Shown one piece after another: positions 10,447 through 19,456 of a stretch of DNA of 64,000 nucleotides. Source of the DNA: JAUIIK01 sp963745675 (GTDB lineage: Bacteria > Chloroflexota > Chloroflexia > Thermomicrobiales > CFX8). The DNA is taken from the NCBI GenBank assembly GCA_963745675.1, contig CAVUYM010000022.1, forward strand, positions 1 through 64,000, written 5' to 3'. The stretch's first letter is position 1; every line of letters starts with the position of its first letter. The notes below the pieces were generated by a model, which made no database searches, was not told the origin of the DNA, and saw nothing but the letters and a program-made list of their open reading frames with translations. The translations under genes and the position numbers were made by a program.

Positions 10447-11309
10447 TTGACACACCCGCCGCTCGTCCTTCTCTTTGTGCCCGGCCATCGGGCGAACATG
10501 GTCGATAAAGCGCGTTCGATCGATGTCGACGCGGTCGTCTTCGATCTGGAAGATAGCGTTCCGCCGGCGCAAAAAGAAGCGGCTCGTCTCCACGTCAGCC
10601 GCGCCCTGGAGAGCTGGGACACTGGCTCTCCGCGACCATTTGTGCGCGTCAATCCCCCGCGAGCGGGACTGGCTAAGGAAGACGCTGTAGTTGTTGATGT
10701 TCTTCCCGAAACTGGCGTCGTCATTCCGAAAGTCGATCGATCGCTCGAAATTGAAATCGCCGCGGAGCCGATGGCGCTCGCCGGACGGCAGGTGATCGTG
10801 ACGGTTGAGACACCGCGATCCTTTTTCCATTTAGAAGAACTGGCCGATCACTGGCTCGTCGATGGGCTGTGTCTCGGTGGGGAGGATCTCGCCTTCGCAA
10901 TGGGGATGCAACGCACCGCGCATGCAAGCGAATTTGATGTTCCGCGGTTCCTGCTCGTTGCGGCTGCACGGGCTGCCGGGATCCATGCTTTCGATTCGAT
11001 TTGCCCGGAATTCCGGGACCTAGAGGTGTTGAGTGCCGATGCGCAGCGCGGATGCTGCGGTCGGGATGGATGGGAAGTTCGCGATTCATCCGGGCAAGTC
11101 CAGGTTATTCGGGACGACATTCAAGCCGTCGGTGGCGGAAATTGCAGCATGCGGAGCGTGTTGTCGCGCTATACGATGAAGCGGTTCAGCGTGGTGAAGG
11201 GGCCGTTGCCGTCGATGGACAGATGATTGATCCTCCAGTGGCTGAGCGACTGCGGTCAACATTGGAGCGTTGGGGCAGATCGCCGGATGAGGAGCGAGTG
11301 TCGACATGA
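10447..11309 (+). CDS. HpcH/HpaI aldolase / CitE-like C-C lyase (frameshifted)
   Basis: CitE-like lyase of about 287 residues that cleaves or forms a C-C bond on a CoA-linked or free beta-hydroxy acid (malyl-CoA, citramalyl-CoA or similar) with a divalent metal. It shows LLFVPGHRANMVDKA at the N terminus, VVFDLEDSVPPAQKEAAR (substrate/metal loop), VRVNPP, VTVETPRSFFHLEEL, GGEDLAFAMGM and FDSICPEFRDLE. Several shifts between about 11040 and 11160 break the GKFAIHPGQVQVIRDAF region. The ending RGEGAVAVDGQMIDPPV is intact. The start is probably TTG at 10447, because earlier residues belong to the CBS gene. Its stop overlaps the next ATG. Confidence 0.82.
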
Positions 11310-11905
11310 GACGTCCATTGATGTTTGGGATCGCCGGCGCGCTGCTTGCTGGCTATTGTCGCTTCCGTCGCTGATTCCCCGCTTACTATCGAGTGGCAAG
11401 AGTTACAACGGTACGCTGGTCGACGCGAGCGGACCGCCGGAGGAGTTTCGTGCTTGAGAGCGCTGATGGTGACGTTCACCTGAGCGACTATCGTGGTGAG
11501 CTGGTCGTGATGTATTTCGGGTACACGAACTGTCCCGACATTTGCCCGGCTACGTTGAGCAAGCTGGCGAAGGTTCGAGAGCAGATGGGCGCGGACGCAG
11601 ATCAAGTCCAGATCATCATGGTCTCTGTCGATCCTGAGCGAGACGATCCGGGCCGGCTGCGGCAATACATTTCGGTCTTCGATGAGAGTTTCGTCGGGGT
11701 GACTGGTAGCGAAGAGTCGCTACAGGTCTGTGGCCACCCAGTTTGGCATCTACTTTCAGAAGGCCGAAGGGAGTGGCGCATCGGGCTACTCGGTCGACCA
11801 CACGACGACGCTGGTTGTCCTCGACAAGAACGGTCGTCAGCGCCTCTTTCTTCCCTATGATCTGACCGTTGAGCAGATCGAACACGACCTCGCAACCTCC
11901 TCTAA
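11306..11905 (+). CDS. SCO1/SenC family copper chaperone (frameshifted)
   Basis: Membrane-anchored thioredoxin-like copper chaperone for building CuA-type centres such as cytochrome oxidase subunit II. A short hydrophobic N terminus (MRRPLMFGIAGALLAAIVA) is followed by DASGPPEEFVLE and the diagnostic FGYTNCPDICPATLSKL with the CxxxC copper ligands, then VSVDPERDDPGRLRQY. The third ligand His lies in YSVDHTTTLVVLD. Shifts fall near 11360, 11450 and 11730. The probable end is DLATLL with the stop at 11903-11905, needing one more base. The ATG overlaps the lyase stop. It heads a copper/iron-sulfur group running to 14424. Confidence 0.85.
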
Positions 11906-12003
11906 GACATCCATAGCCATACCCGGTTGCGGTATGCCCAAGACTGCTTCGATTTCTATACACTGCTGCTGGTGTTGCTTGCAATCGATGCACCGGACGG
12001 GTC

Positions 12004-12554
12004 ATGTTCTTGAAACATAACGGCAAGACGACAATTTCCCTGGTGATTTTCACATTGGCTTTGGTTGCCCTGTTCATCGGATGTGGTGTCGATGGTGAAG
12101 GGGATTCACGTGGGGCTGGAGCAGGGTCGCTCACTGTATCTGGCGCCTGGTCGCGGCCCGTCGCTCTAATGGAGGATGAACACCAGCAATCGTGCTGATC
12201 CAGAAGCGACTGCTGGTGAAATGGATATGACTGCTATCAATGGGGTTGTCTACCTGACGATCGAAAACTCCGGAGACAGCGCTGACCGGTTGCTCTCCGC
12301 AACGTCGGACGTTGCCGAGGCGGTGGAACTGCACAATGTCAACATGGTCGATGGCGTCATGCAGATGCGCGCAGGTCGAAGGCGGCATCGAGATCCCGGC
12401 TGACGGAACGACCGTGTTCGAGCCAAGCGGCCTGCATATCATGCTCATCGGTCTGAATCGCTCGCTTGAGGTCGGCGACACCTTCGATGTTGAACTCGAA
12501 TTTGAGAATGCAGGAACGATAACCGTCCAGTCGGAGGTCAAGGATCAGTCGTGA
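12004..12554 (+). CDS. PCu(A)C copper chaperone lipoprotein (frameshifted)
   Basis: Extracytoplasmic copper-binding protein of the PCu(A)C/DUF461 family that cooperates with SCO1 in loading CuA. It begins with a lipoprotein signal (VALFIGCG). The family pattern follows: SGAWSRPVALM, VYLTIENSGDSADRLLSATS, VELHNVNMVDGVMQMR (H and two M ligands) and GLHIMLIGL (H and M ligands), ending in a beta-rich tail. Two shifts, near 12170 and 12380, separate these blocks. The end overlaps the next start by four bases (GTGA). Confidence 0.85.
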
Positions 12555-12970
12555 ACGGGCTGGAGATTCGGAAGCTGGCAGCCGGGATAATCTTCCTGGC
12601 GATTGTTTCAACTCTGTCCGTCGGTTGCTCGCGCGGTGGCTCTGACGCCGAGAACTCCGCCGATGATATCTCGATTGAGCTCAATGTCACGCCCGATCCG
12701 CCGCAGGTCGGACCGGCTGTCATTGACGTTACATTGCTCGACGCTGATGGCGAACCGATCGACGATGCTGATCTGAAAATTGAAGGCAACATGAGCCATG
12801 CTGGTATGGAGCCGGTAAATGCGTACATTGCGGGCGGCAGTGAAGGCCACTATATCTCCAAAGATTTCGAATTCACGATGGGTGGCGATTGGGTTATCAC
12901 CGTTACAGGCACCACTTCGGATGGACGTGAGTTTCGCCGCACATTTGATCTCAACGGAGTATCGACCTGA
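12551..12970 (+). CDS. FixH/YtkA-like lipoprotein
   Basis: Protein of 139 residues with an N-terminal lipoprotein signal (AIVSTLSVGCSRGG) and an Ig-like beta domain. The segment IEGNMSHAGMEPVNAYIAGG with GHYISKDFEFTMGGDWVITV is typical of YtkA/FixH-type domains seen next to copper and cytochrome oxidase assembly genes. The His and Met residues in NMSHAGM could bind copper. It starts with GTG overlapping the PCu(A)C stop, and its own stop overlaps the presumed start of the Fe-S membrane protein. A role in metal delivery is inferred from domain and context. Confidence 0.8.
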   Translation: MNGLEIRKLAAGIIFLAIVSTLSVGCSRGGSDAENSADDISIELNVTPDPPQVGPAVIDVTLLDADGEPIDDADLKIEGNMSHAGMEPVNAYIAGGSEGHYISKDFEFTMGGDWVITVTGTTSDGREFRRTFDLNGVST

Positions 12971-14424
12971 CTTCGTCCACCGTTCGTCGCCTGCCCTCCG
13001 CTCGGTTTGACCTGCTCCTGACGCCGGTATTCGGACGCTTGTTGCGTTGGAAGCACGCGCGCACGGTTATTCAAGTTCCGATGCTCCTCATCGCAGGACT
13101 CATCATCATTGATGGTCTTATCGGTCCATCGGATGCGCCGGACAATTTCGCGGGTGTTCTGCCCTGGATTCACTGGCGAGGCTTCGTCGTCCTGGCGCTG
13201 CTGGTGTTCGGCAATCTGTTCTGTATGGGTTGCCCGTTCATGCTCGTCCGCCGCCCGGCCAAACGCTGGCTCCCCGCGAATTGGAACTGGCCTGCATGGA
13301 TTCCTGGAAAATGGCTGGCGATCGCCCTGCTGATTGCATTCTTCTGGGCCTATGAGGCCTTCGATCTCTGGGCGAGTCCCTGGCTGACCGCCTGGGTTGC
13401 CGTCGCTTATTTCGCGGCGGCCTTCATCGTCGATGGGTTGTTCAAAGGCGCAGCGTTCTGCAAGCATCTGTGTCCTATCGGGCAGTTTCATTTCGTCAAC
13501 TCGATGGCGTCGCCATTCGAGGTGCGCGTGCGCGAACAGGCCGCGTGTCAACGCTGCCAGACGAAAGACTGCATCGCAGGCAGACGCGAGCCAGGAACAA
13601 GCAAGGTCATCCAGAATGGCTGCGAGCTCTTTCTCTTTCAGCAGCGCAAGGTTGGAAATCTCGATTGCACGTTCTGCCTCGACTGTATTCAGGCTTGTCC
13701 CCACGACAATGTCGGTATCATCGCCCGTAACCCGCTCAATGAGTTCCGGCGCGACGCGAATCGGTCCGGCATCGGGAAACTCAGCGAACGGCCCGACTAC
13801 GCTTTGCTGGCGCTCGTCCTGGCCTTTGGGTCGTTGCTGAACGCCTTTGGGATGATTGGTCCAGTCTTTCGCTTCGAGCGCTGGCTGGCCGGCGAGTTGC
13901 ACCTTGAATCTGAACCGCTCGTGCTCGCGATTGTGTTTCTGGTCGGGCTCATAGTGATCCCGGTCGCGCTCGTTCTTTACGCTGCCTGGTCGAGCCGTTT
14001 GCTGACTTCGAGCCAGCGCCCGCTGATTGCACTCGTTTCTCGCTTCAGCTTCGGCCTCGTCCCGATCGGTTTCGGGATGTGGATCGCGCACTACGGCTTT
14101 CATTTCTTCACCGGTGGATTGACCATCATCCCGTTGACTCAGGGCTTTTTGCTCGATCTGGGCGTTGACGTCTTCGGTGAACCGCGTAGCGATTTGGCTG
14201 CGATCATGCCTCGTGCCGCAATCGATCTGGTTGAACTCATTGTGCTCCAATTGGGGCTTCTCATCACACTTGCCGCCTGCTACTGGATAAGTATTGACAC
14301 CTTCGGCAGATCAAAGGCTATTCGCGGGGTCATCCCCTGGGTGGTGCTGGCATTGGTGATGTTTGGCGCGGCCAACTGGTTGATGGCCCAGCCAATGGAG
14401 ATGCGTGGAACATTTCTCAACTGA
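12967..14424 (+). CDS. NosR/NapH-like polytopic membrane Fe-S protein
   Basis: Membrane protein of about 485 residues with roughly eight to ten helices and ferredoxin-like cysteine clusters. Counting from the TTG at 13039, there are CMGCP at 62-66, CKHLCP at 141-146, CQRCQTKDC at 170-178 and CTFCLDCIQACP at 210-221, the layout of NosR C-terminal, NapH and FixG-like proteins. It should pass electrons across the membrane, here presumably for copper-centre assembly. In-frame coding (VRRLPSARFDLLLTPVFGRL) continues upstream of that TTG to a CTG at 12967, with GGAG seven bases before it. CTGA there would repeat the four-base overlap seen in this operon, so CTG initiation is plausible. Confidence 0.85.
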   Translation: MTSSTVRRLPSARFDLLLTPVFGRLLRWKHARTVIQVPMLLIAGLIIIDGLIGPSDAPDNFAGVLPWIHWRGFVVLALLVFGNLFCMGCPFMLVRRPAKRWLPANWNWPAWIPGKWLAIALLIAFFWAYEAFDLWASPWLTAWVAVAYFAAAFIVDGLFKGAAFCKHLCPIGQFHFVNSMASPFEVRVREQAACQRCQTKDCIAGRREPGTSKVIQNGCELFLFQQRKVGNLDCTFCLDCIQACPHDNVGIIARNPLNEFRRDANRSGIGKLSERPDYALLALVLAFGSLLNAFGMIGPVFRFERWLAGELHLESEPLVLAIVFLVGLIVIPVALVLYAAWSSRLLTSSQRPLIALVSRFSFGLVPIGFGMWIAHYGFHFFTGGLTIIPLTQGFLLDLGVDVFGEPRSDLAAIMPRAAIDLVELIVLQLGLLITLAACYWISIDTFGRSKAIRGVIPWVVLALVMFGAANWLMAQPMEMRGTFLN

Positions 14425-14486
14425 TGTGAGCCAGATTTCCGTGCGAGAATGTCAGAACAACAGGTCTTCATGAGGAACTTCGACGA

Positions 14487-15596
14487 TTGGCACGAAAGGC
14501 AGACGCATTGGCTGAGACTATTACCCAACTACACACCCCTGAATCGCACGGAAACTGGGCACAGCGCGATCCGGATCAGCTCGGTCTGGATAGCCAGAAG
14601 CTTGACGAGGCGATCGCCTGGGCGAATGCGCACGAAACGGATTTTGGGCCGGACATACCGACTGAGCTGGCGACGGACCCGATCAACGATCATCCGGATA
14701 ACGACATTGTTGGGCCGACGAAGGTGCGCACCGGAGTCAATGGAGTCATCGTCAAGGATGGTTACATCGCGGCAGCCTGGGGGGACTACAACCGGGTCGA
14801 TATGACCTTCAGCGTTGCCAAGAGCTACCTCTCAACGATGGCGGGTCTGGCCTGGGATCGAGGGATGATCCCGGATCTTGATGCGCCGGTATGGGATCTC
14901 GTGCCGGACGAGGTCTTTGAATCGGAACGCAACCGCAAGATCACCTGGCGCATGTTGCTCCAGCAGACGAGCGAGTGGGAAGGTGTCCTCTGGGGCAAGC
15001 GCGACCTGGCCGACCGCCGCAAGGGGCGCGACAGGTCGCTCAATGAGCCGGGCACATTCTGGGAATATAACGATGTGCGTGTCAATCTGCTGGCCTTTGC
15101 GCTCTTGAAGATTTGGCGCGAACCGCTGCCAGCTGTTCTGCGGCGAGAGATCATGAACCCGATTGGCGCGTCACCGACCTGGGAATGGCACGGCTACAGC
15201 ACCTCCTGGACGACGGTCGATGGTTTGCAGATGCAGTCTGTTAGCGGTGGCGGCCACTGGGGCGGCGGGGTCTGGGCCTCCTCGCTCGACCACGTTCGAC
15301 TGGGGCAGCTCTTCACCGCTCGTGGACGCTGGGGAGATCGGCAGATCATTTCGGAAGCGTGGATCGACCAGATGATCCAGCCGTGTGAACATAACGAGAG
15401 CTATGGCTTCATGTGGTGGGTCAATCAAAATCAGGAATTGCATCCAAGCGCACCAAAGACGAGTTACTTCGCATTGGGTAAAGGTTCGAACATTATCTGG
15501 ATCGACCCGGAGTTGAGGCTGACGTCAGTCGTTCGCTGGATCGACGGCGATGCCTATGAGGGTTTCTGCGAGCGCCTCGTGGCAGCTTTAGGCTAA
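14487..15596 (+). CDS. class C beta-lactamase-related serine hydrolase
   Basis: Serine hydrolase of the beta-lactamase/transpeptidase-like (AmpC-type) superfamily, about 369 residues. The nucleophile motif SxxK is FSVAKSY (about residue 112), the tyrosine motif is EYNDVRVN, and the third motif appears as ALGKGSN. Segments such as WRMLLQQTSEWEG and WGGGVWASSLDHVRLGQL fit the family. No clear signal peptide is visible, so it is probably cytosolic, more likely an esterase or peptidase than an antibiotic-resistance enzyme. Start uncertain: TTG at 14487 or the TTG at 14508. A hairpin terminator follows closely. Confidence 0.85.
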   Translation: MARKADALAETITQLHTPESHGNWAQRDPDQLGLDSQKLDEAIAWANAHETDFGPDIPTELATDPINDHPDNDIVGPTKVRTGVNGVIVKDGYIAAAWGDYNRVDMTFSVAKSYLSTMAGLAWDRGMIPDLDAPVWDLVPDEVFESERNRKITWRMLLQQTSEWEGVLWGKRDLADRRKGRDRSLNEPGTFWEYNDVRVNLLAFALLKIWREPLPAVLRREIMNPIGASPTWEWHGYSTSWTTVDGLQMQSVSGGGHWGGGVWASSLDHVRLGQLFTARGRWGDRQIISEAWIDQMIQPCEHNESYGFMWWVNQNQELHPSAPKTSYFALGKGSNIIWIDPELRLTSVVRWIDGDAYEGFCERLVAALG

Positions 15597-15604
15597 CAAC
15601 GAAA

Positions 15605-15631
15605 CCAGCCGCCATTGAATTTGGCGGCTGG
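15605..15631. terminator. bidirectional hairpin terminator
   Basis: Perfect 9-bp inverted repeat (CCAGCCGCC and GGCGGCTGG) with a 9-base loop. It lies between the serine hydrolase stop and the end of the convergent HD-GYP gene. The T-tract is weak (CTTCTC), so strength is uncertain. Confidence 0.65.
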
Positions 15632-15709
15632 CTTCTCAGTTCCTCGTTAAGGCGAAGACTCGGCAGATCGGGTCTGGCTGAATATGGGGACTGACCACCA
15701 AGCAGCGAT

Positions 15710-16888
15710 CTACGCCTCCGAGATAGGTTGCAGCGGCGCGGTCTGGCCTTGTGGATGCGGGTTGCGGCGGCGCATCACGATCCGGAATGCATTGACGACA
15801 TCGGGATCGAAATGCCTGCCCGACTGCTGTGTTATCTCGAGTACCGCTGCTTCGTGCGGCCACGCATGCTTATAGGGACGCTCGCTCACCAGCGCATCAT
15901 ACACGTCGCATATGGCAAAAATGCGTGCCAGAAGCGGGATATCTTCGCCGGAGAGGTTGTTCGGGTAGCCGCCGCCCTCCCACCTTTCGTGGTGGTGTAG
16001 CACGACATTCATCGTTGACTCTGGGAGGAATCCCAACCGCGCTGCGAATTCATGCCCGAATTCGGCATGCTTCTGCATGATGGTCCACTCGATGTCGTCG
16101 AGCTTGCCCGGTTTGTGGAGTATGCGATCCGGTATGCCGATCTTGCCGATATCGTGCAAGTAGCTGCCCCAGCGTATTGCCTTGTACTCGTCTGGCGTGA
16201 CACCTAGCTCACTGGCAATCTCCGTTGCCAGATCGACGACGCGATCGGTATGCCCCTTAGTCTCGCTATCGCGCCGTTCGACGGCTAGCCCGAGCGCCCT
16301 CAGGGCTCCTTCGCGTGCCGCGATAGCGTCTTCCTCTGCGACAAATCTCGCGGTCAACGATGCGAGCGTGCTCGCGACGACCTCGAAAAGATCACATTCG
16401 TTCTCCCGCCAGTTGTGAGGTCGAAAGGTGTGCATCAAGAATGCGCCGGCGAGCTTGCCGTCAAGCCCGCGGACCGGGGCCGCGGCGATACTGGCAACGC
16501 CAAGTTCCGGAAAGCCGGCAGTTTCTTCGTGTGCCCGGGTGTCGTTGAAGAAGAGCGGCTCCGGGCTAGCGTCAAGCGCCATCAAAAGTGGAAGTTCATT
16601 GGGTAGACCGTGGGCGAGGACGGCATCCATCGCAGCGCCACCTGGCATGTCGCCAAATGCTGCGCGAGCGAAGTAGGCGTCGCCATTCGACTGGAAGTAG
16701 GCGCTGCCTACTGCCGCCGTCCTGTCGACCAATGCGTTGAGCACGGGTGTGACCGCGCTGGGGATGTCGGAACCGCGTAATGCCGTCTTTGTCAGGTTGA
16801 CGATGAGCTGAGAATAGTCATCCCTGGACGGAGCCGTTTGCGGATGCATAACCGCTGCCACGGCTCGCAACTGGATTTCTTGAGACAT
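15710..16888 (-). CDS. GAF-HD-GYP cyclic di-GMP phosphodiesterase
   Basis: Response protein of 392 residues with an N-terminal GAF-like sensor (about residues 25-190) and an HD-GYP domain (about 200-375). The catalytic motifs are present: KGHTDRVVDLA, YLHDIGKIGIPDRIL (HD), KHAEFGHE, HHHERWEGGGYP (GYP) and ARIFAICDVYDAL. The domain would hydrolyse cyclic di-GMP and could oppose the GGDEF protein at 5480. No transmembrane segment is visible. It converges with the serine hydrolase across a hairpin. The signal sensed by GAF is unknown. Confidence 0.92.
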   Translation of the reverse strand: MSQEIQLRAVAAVMHPQTAPSRDDYSQLIVNLTKTALRGSDIPSAVTPVLNALVDRTAAVGSAYFQSNGDAYFARAAFGDMPGGAAMDAVLAHGLPNELPLLMALDASPEPLFFNDTRAHEETAGFPELGVASIAAAPVRGLDGKLAGAFLMHTFRPHNWRENECDLFEVVASTLASLTARFVAEEDAIAAREGALRALGLAVERRDSETKGHTDRVVDLATEIASELGVTPDEYKAIRWGSYLHDIGKIGIPDRILHKPGKLDDIEWTIMQKHAEFGHEFAARLGFLPESTMNVVLHHHERWEGGGYPNNLSGEDIPLLARIFAICDVYDALVSERPYKHAWPHEAAVLEITQQSGRHFDPDVVNAFRIVMRRRNPHPQGQTAPLQPISEA

Positions 16889-17006
16889 GCTGTGCCTTTC
16901 CGCCTCGAGTTCATGCTTCGTCTATTCTCTTCCTTCTACGCGAAGCTGCTATAGAGCCATAGGGCACAATAGGGTCAGTCACCTTGTCTACTGGAGGTGC
17001 AGGCGG

Positions 17007-18020
17007 CTAGCCACAAACTCTTTCGAACACCCGCAGGAAGTTGAGGCCGAGGATGCCGCGGATCGCATCTTCGGGGTAGCCGCGAGCGATCAATCCGGCA
17101 GTTACGTTCGGCATCGTGGTAATTGTCTCGAAGTTCTCCGGATAGTCGATAGCTGTGCCTGAGGCAAAAGAAGCCGGGTCGTTGCGCATGTAGTCGACGA
17201 AGTCGGGTCCGAGGGCAACGTGTTCGACGCCGATAACGGAGGCGATGTGGTCGAGATGATCGAGCATACCCTCCAGATTGGCTTTGGCCGGATCGTCATT
17301 GATGAACGCGGCAACTCCATTGATACCGACGATCCCGCCACTCTCTGCCAGCGCTTTTAGTTGATCGTCGTCCAGGTTGCGTTTGTGGGAGCAAAGTGCG
17401 GTCGCGTTCGAATGCGATGCGATAACTGGGCCTTCGCTCGCGTCCATAAGATCCCAGAATGACTTGACCGTCAGATGCGAGACATCGAGCAGGATCCCAA
17501 GTCGGTTGCATTCAGCGATGTATTCGCGTCCTCGTTCCGTGATACCGCCGCCAGCGCGATCTTCACCGACGCCTTCGGCCAGGAGATTGCGCTGATTCCA
17601 GGTCAAGCCGAGAATGCGCAGGCCAAGCTCATAGAAAACTCGCAGGCTGCCGAGCTCGTCTTGAACCGGCTCTGCGCCTTCCATCGCCAGGATCAGGGCG
17701 ATACTTCCGTCTGCGACAACCGATTCGACCTCTGAGCGTGTATGGCAGAGGAATGCGTCCGGCGTCTCGTCGATATCATTGAGTGCCGCGCCGAGCTGCG
17801 CCATGGCGCGCCGATGGGCGCGGTCGGGTTTGAACTCCGGTTCAGTGTAGAGCGTTGTGACGACTGCGTTGACACCCCCGGCACGCCAGTCCGGGATGTG
17901 CTTTTCGCTCAGATAGGCAGTCTTGCCTTGCGCCCGGCGGTTCGCAACGTCCGCGAAAACGTCCGAGTGGGCGTCCAATACGAGTGCGTCAGCATGCAGT
18001 TGCGCGGCGTCAAGGTTCAT
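17007..18020 (-). CDS. M19 family membrane dipeptidase (renal dipeptidase-like)
   Basis: Zinc dipeptidase of 337 residues, intact. Metal and active-site motifs run in order: LDAHSDVFADV (HxD), WRAGGVNAVVT, LAMEGAEPV (Glu ligand), GLTWNQRN, LLDVSHLTVKSFW and ASHSNATAL (His ligands), and LGPDFVDYM. It hydrolyses dipeptides, often including D-residues. No signal peptide is seen, so a cytosolic role in dipeptide salvage is likely. It starts 6 bases after the decarboxylase stop, last in a minus-strand group with an aminotransferase, a beta-lactamase-like protein and a PLP decarboxylase. Confidence 0.93.
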   Translation of the reverse strand: MNLDAAQLHADALVLDAHSDVFADVANRRAQGKTAYLSEKHIPDWRAGGVNAVVTTLYTEPEFKPDRAHRRAMAQLGAALNDIDETPDAFLCHTRSEVESVVADGSIALILAMEGAEPVQDELGSLRVFYELGLRILGLTWNQRNLLAEGVGEDRAGGGITERGREYIAECNRLGILLDVSHLTVKSFWDLMDASEGPVIASHSNATALCSHKRNLDDDQLKALAESGGIVGINGVAAFINDDPAKANLEGMLDHLDHIASVIGVEHVALGPDFVDYMRNDPASFASGTAIDYPENFETITTMPNVTAGLIARGYPEDAIRGILGLNFLRVFERVCG

Positions 18021-18026
18021 TGCTCT

Positions 18027-19456
18027 TTACCCTTTCTGGATGAGTTCCTGTCCGATTTCTTCGAGTGCGGTCCAGAGGATTTCGACATCGTGAGGCTGCG
18101 TAGCCCAGTTGTCGAAGGCCGCTCGAATGGCGGCTTTGCCCTCCCATACGGTTGGCGTGACGAAGGCGCGGCCGTCGTGCTGCATTGCTCTCACAGCCTT
18201 CTTATTGAGTGCATCTCGCTCGTGCTCGTTGAGGTTGGCGGGCGCATAGCGAAAGCAGACGATGTTGAGATTGACTGGTGCGAGCAGTTCGCATGTCGTT
18301 GGATCGCTCGATCATTTCTCCTAGCATCGCGGCATGCGCGACACAGCGCTGAACCAGATCTTTGTAGCCCTGTCGACCGTAGGCTTTGAGCGCACACCAG
18401 GCTGGAAGTCCGCGGAAGCGGCGGGACATCTCCGGTACTTGCGACCCCGGATCGGGATTTCCGCCGGTTGGGACATAGGCCGCCGAAGATCGAAAAGCGG
18501 CGTTCAACGACGCTTCATCGGAGACGAACGCGAAGCCGCTATCGTAGGGCACATTTAGCCATTTGTGGGCGTCGACGGCAACCGAGTTCGCATGTTCAAT
18601 GCCGTCCAGATTGTGACGCCTTATCCTCGAGCAAACGCGCAAAGAGGCCGAATGCGCCATCGACATGCAGCCAGGCGCCGCCAGCGTGCTGAGCACACAG
18701 AGCCGCGATCTCCTGCAGCGGATCAAACGCGCCGGTGTTCACCTCTCCTGCGTTGGCGACAACGATGCAGGGACCATCCGTGGCGTCTAGCGCGGCCCGC
18801 AGCTTATCTACGTCAACGCTGCCATGTATTGCGGGAACCATCGTCAGGCTCGACCGGCCAAGGCCGAGAGTGGCGAGGCCCTTGCGGGCGCTCATGTGGA
18901 TCTCGGTGCTGGAGATCACCGGAATAGGCGGCTGACCTCCAAGACCATCGTTGGCCGGATCGAATCCGCGTTGCGTCCCGGCCCACTGCCGGGCGGCCGC
19001 GAGCCCGATCAGATTGGCGTGAGTTGCGCTCGTCGCCATTGTGCCGGTCCAGTCGGAAGGTAGATCGAAAAGCTCCTTGATCCAGCGCAGGACAACGAGC
19101 TCGGTGTGCACGGAAGCCGGCGTCGCATCCCAGAGTCCGGCGTCCTGGTCGATCGCCGCTGCCAGCCAGTCACCGGCAAGCGCCGCCGGTGTCGTGCCGC
19201 CGATGACGTAGCCGAAGAAGCGTGGTCCTGACGACGCGACGATGCCGCGTTCGGCGCGTTGATACCAATCGTCAAGGGCTGCAATCGGATCGCAACCTTC
19301 TTCTGGCAAGGCTTCATCGAGCGCCGCATCCATCTCTGCCGGAGTAACGGCGTAGGCGACGGGGCGTTCGGGCAGGCTTTCGATGTAGCGGGATGCCATC
19401 TTCCAGACATGCTCCAGGGCCGGAAGGCTGGCGCGAAACGGGTCCTGTTCGCTCAC
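18027..19456 (-). CDS. group II PLP-dependent amino-acid decarboxylase (frameshifted)
   Basis: Relative of aromatic-L-amino-acid/tyrosine/glutamate decarboxylases, about 475 residues, expected to remove CO2 from an amino acid. The N-terminal part has FFGYVIGGTTPAALAGDWL and SSTEIHMSARKGLATLG. The cofactor region has WLHVDGAFG, and the PLP-binding lysine is in VDAHKWLNVPYD. Shifts near 18610 and 18290 break the frame; the ending (VNLNIVCFRYAP, then FVTPTVWEGKAAIRAAF) is conserved and stops at 18027. The GTG start overlaps the upstream stop by four bases. The substrate is not determined. Confidence 0.87.

Noticed and set aside
12850..14250. Long open frame of about 466 codons on the minus strand, opposite the Fe-S membrane protein
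   Set aside because: Composition is rich in charged residues, as expected for the antisense of a membrane gene; no domain is recognisable, and the plus-strand frame carries clear cysteine motifs.
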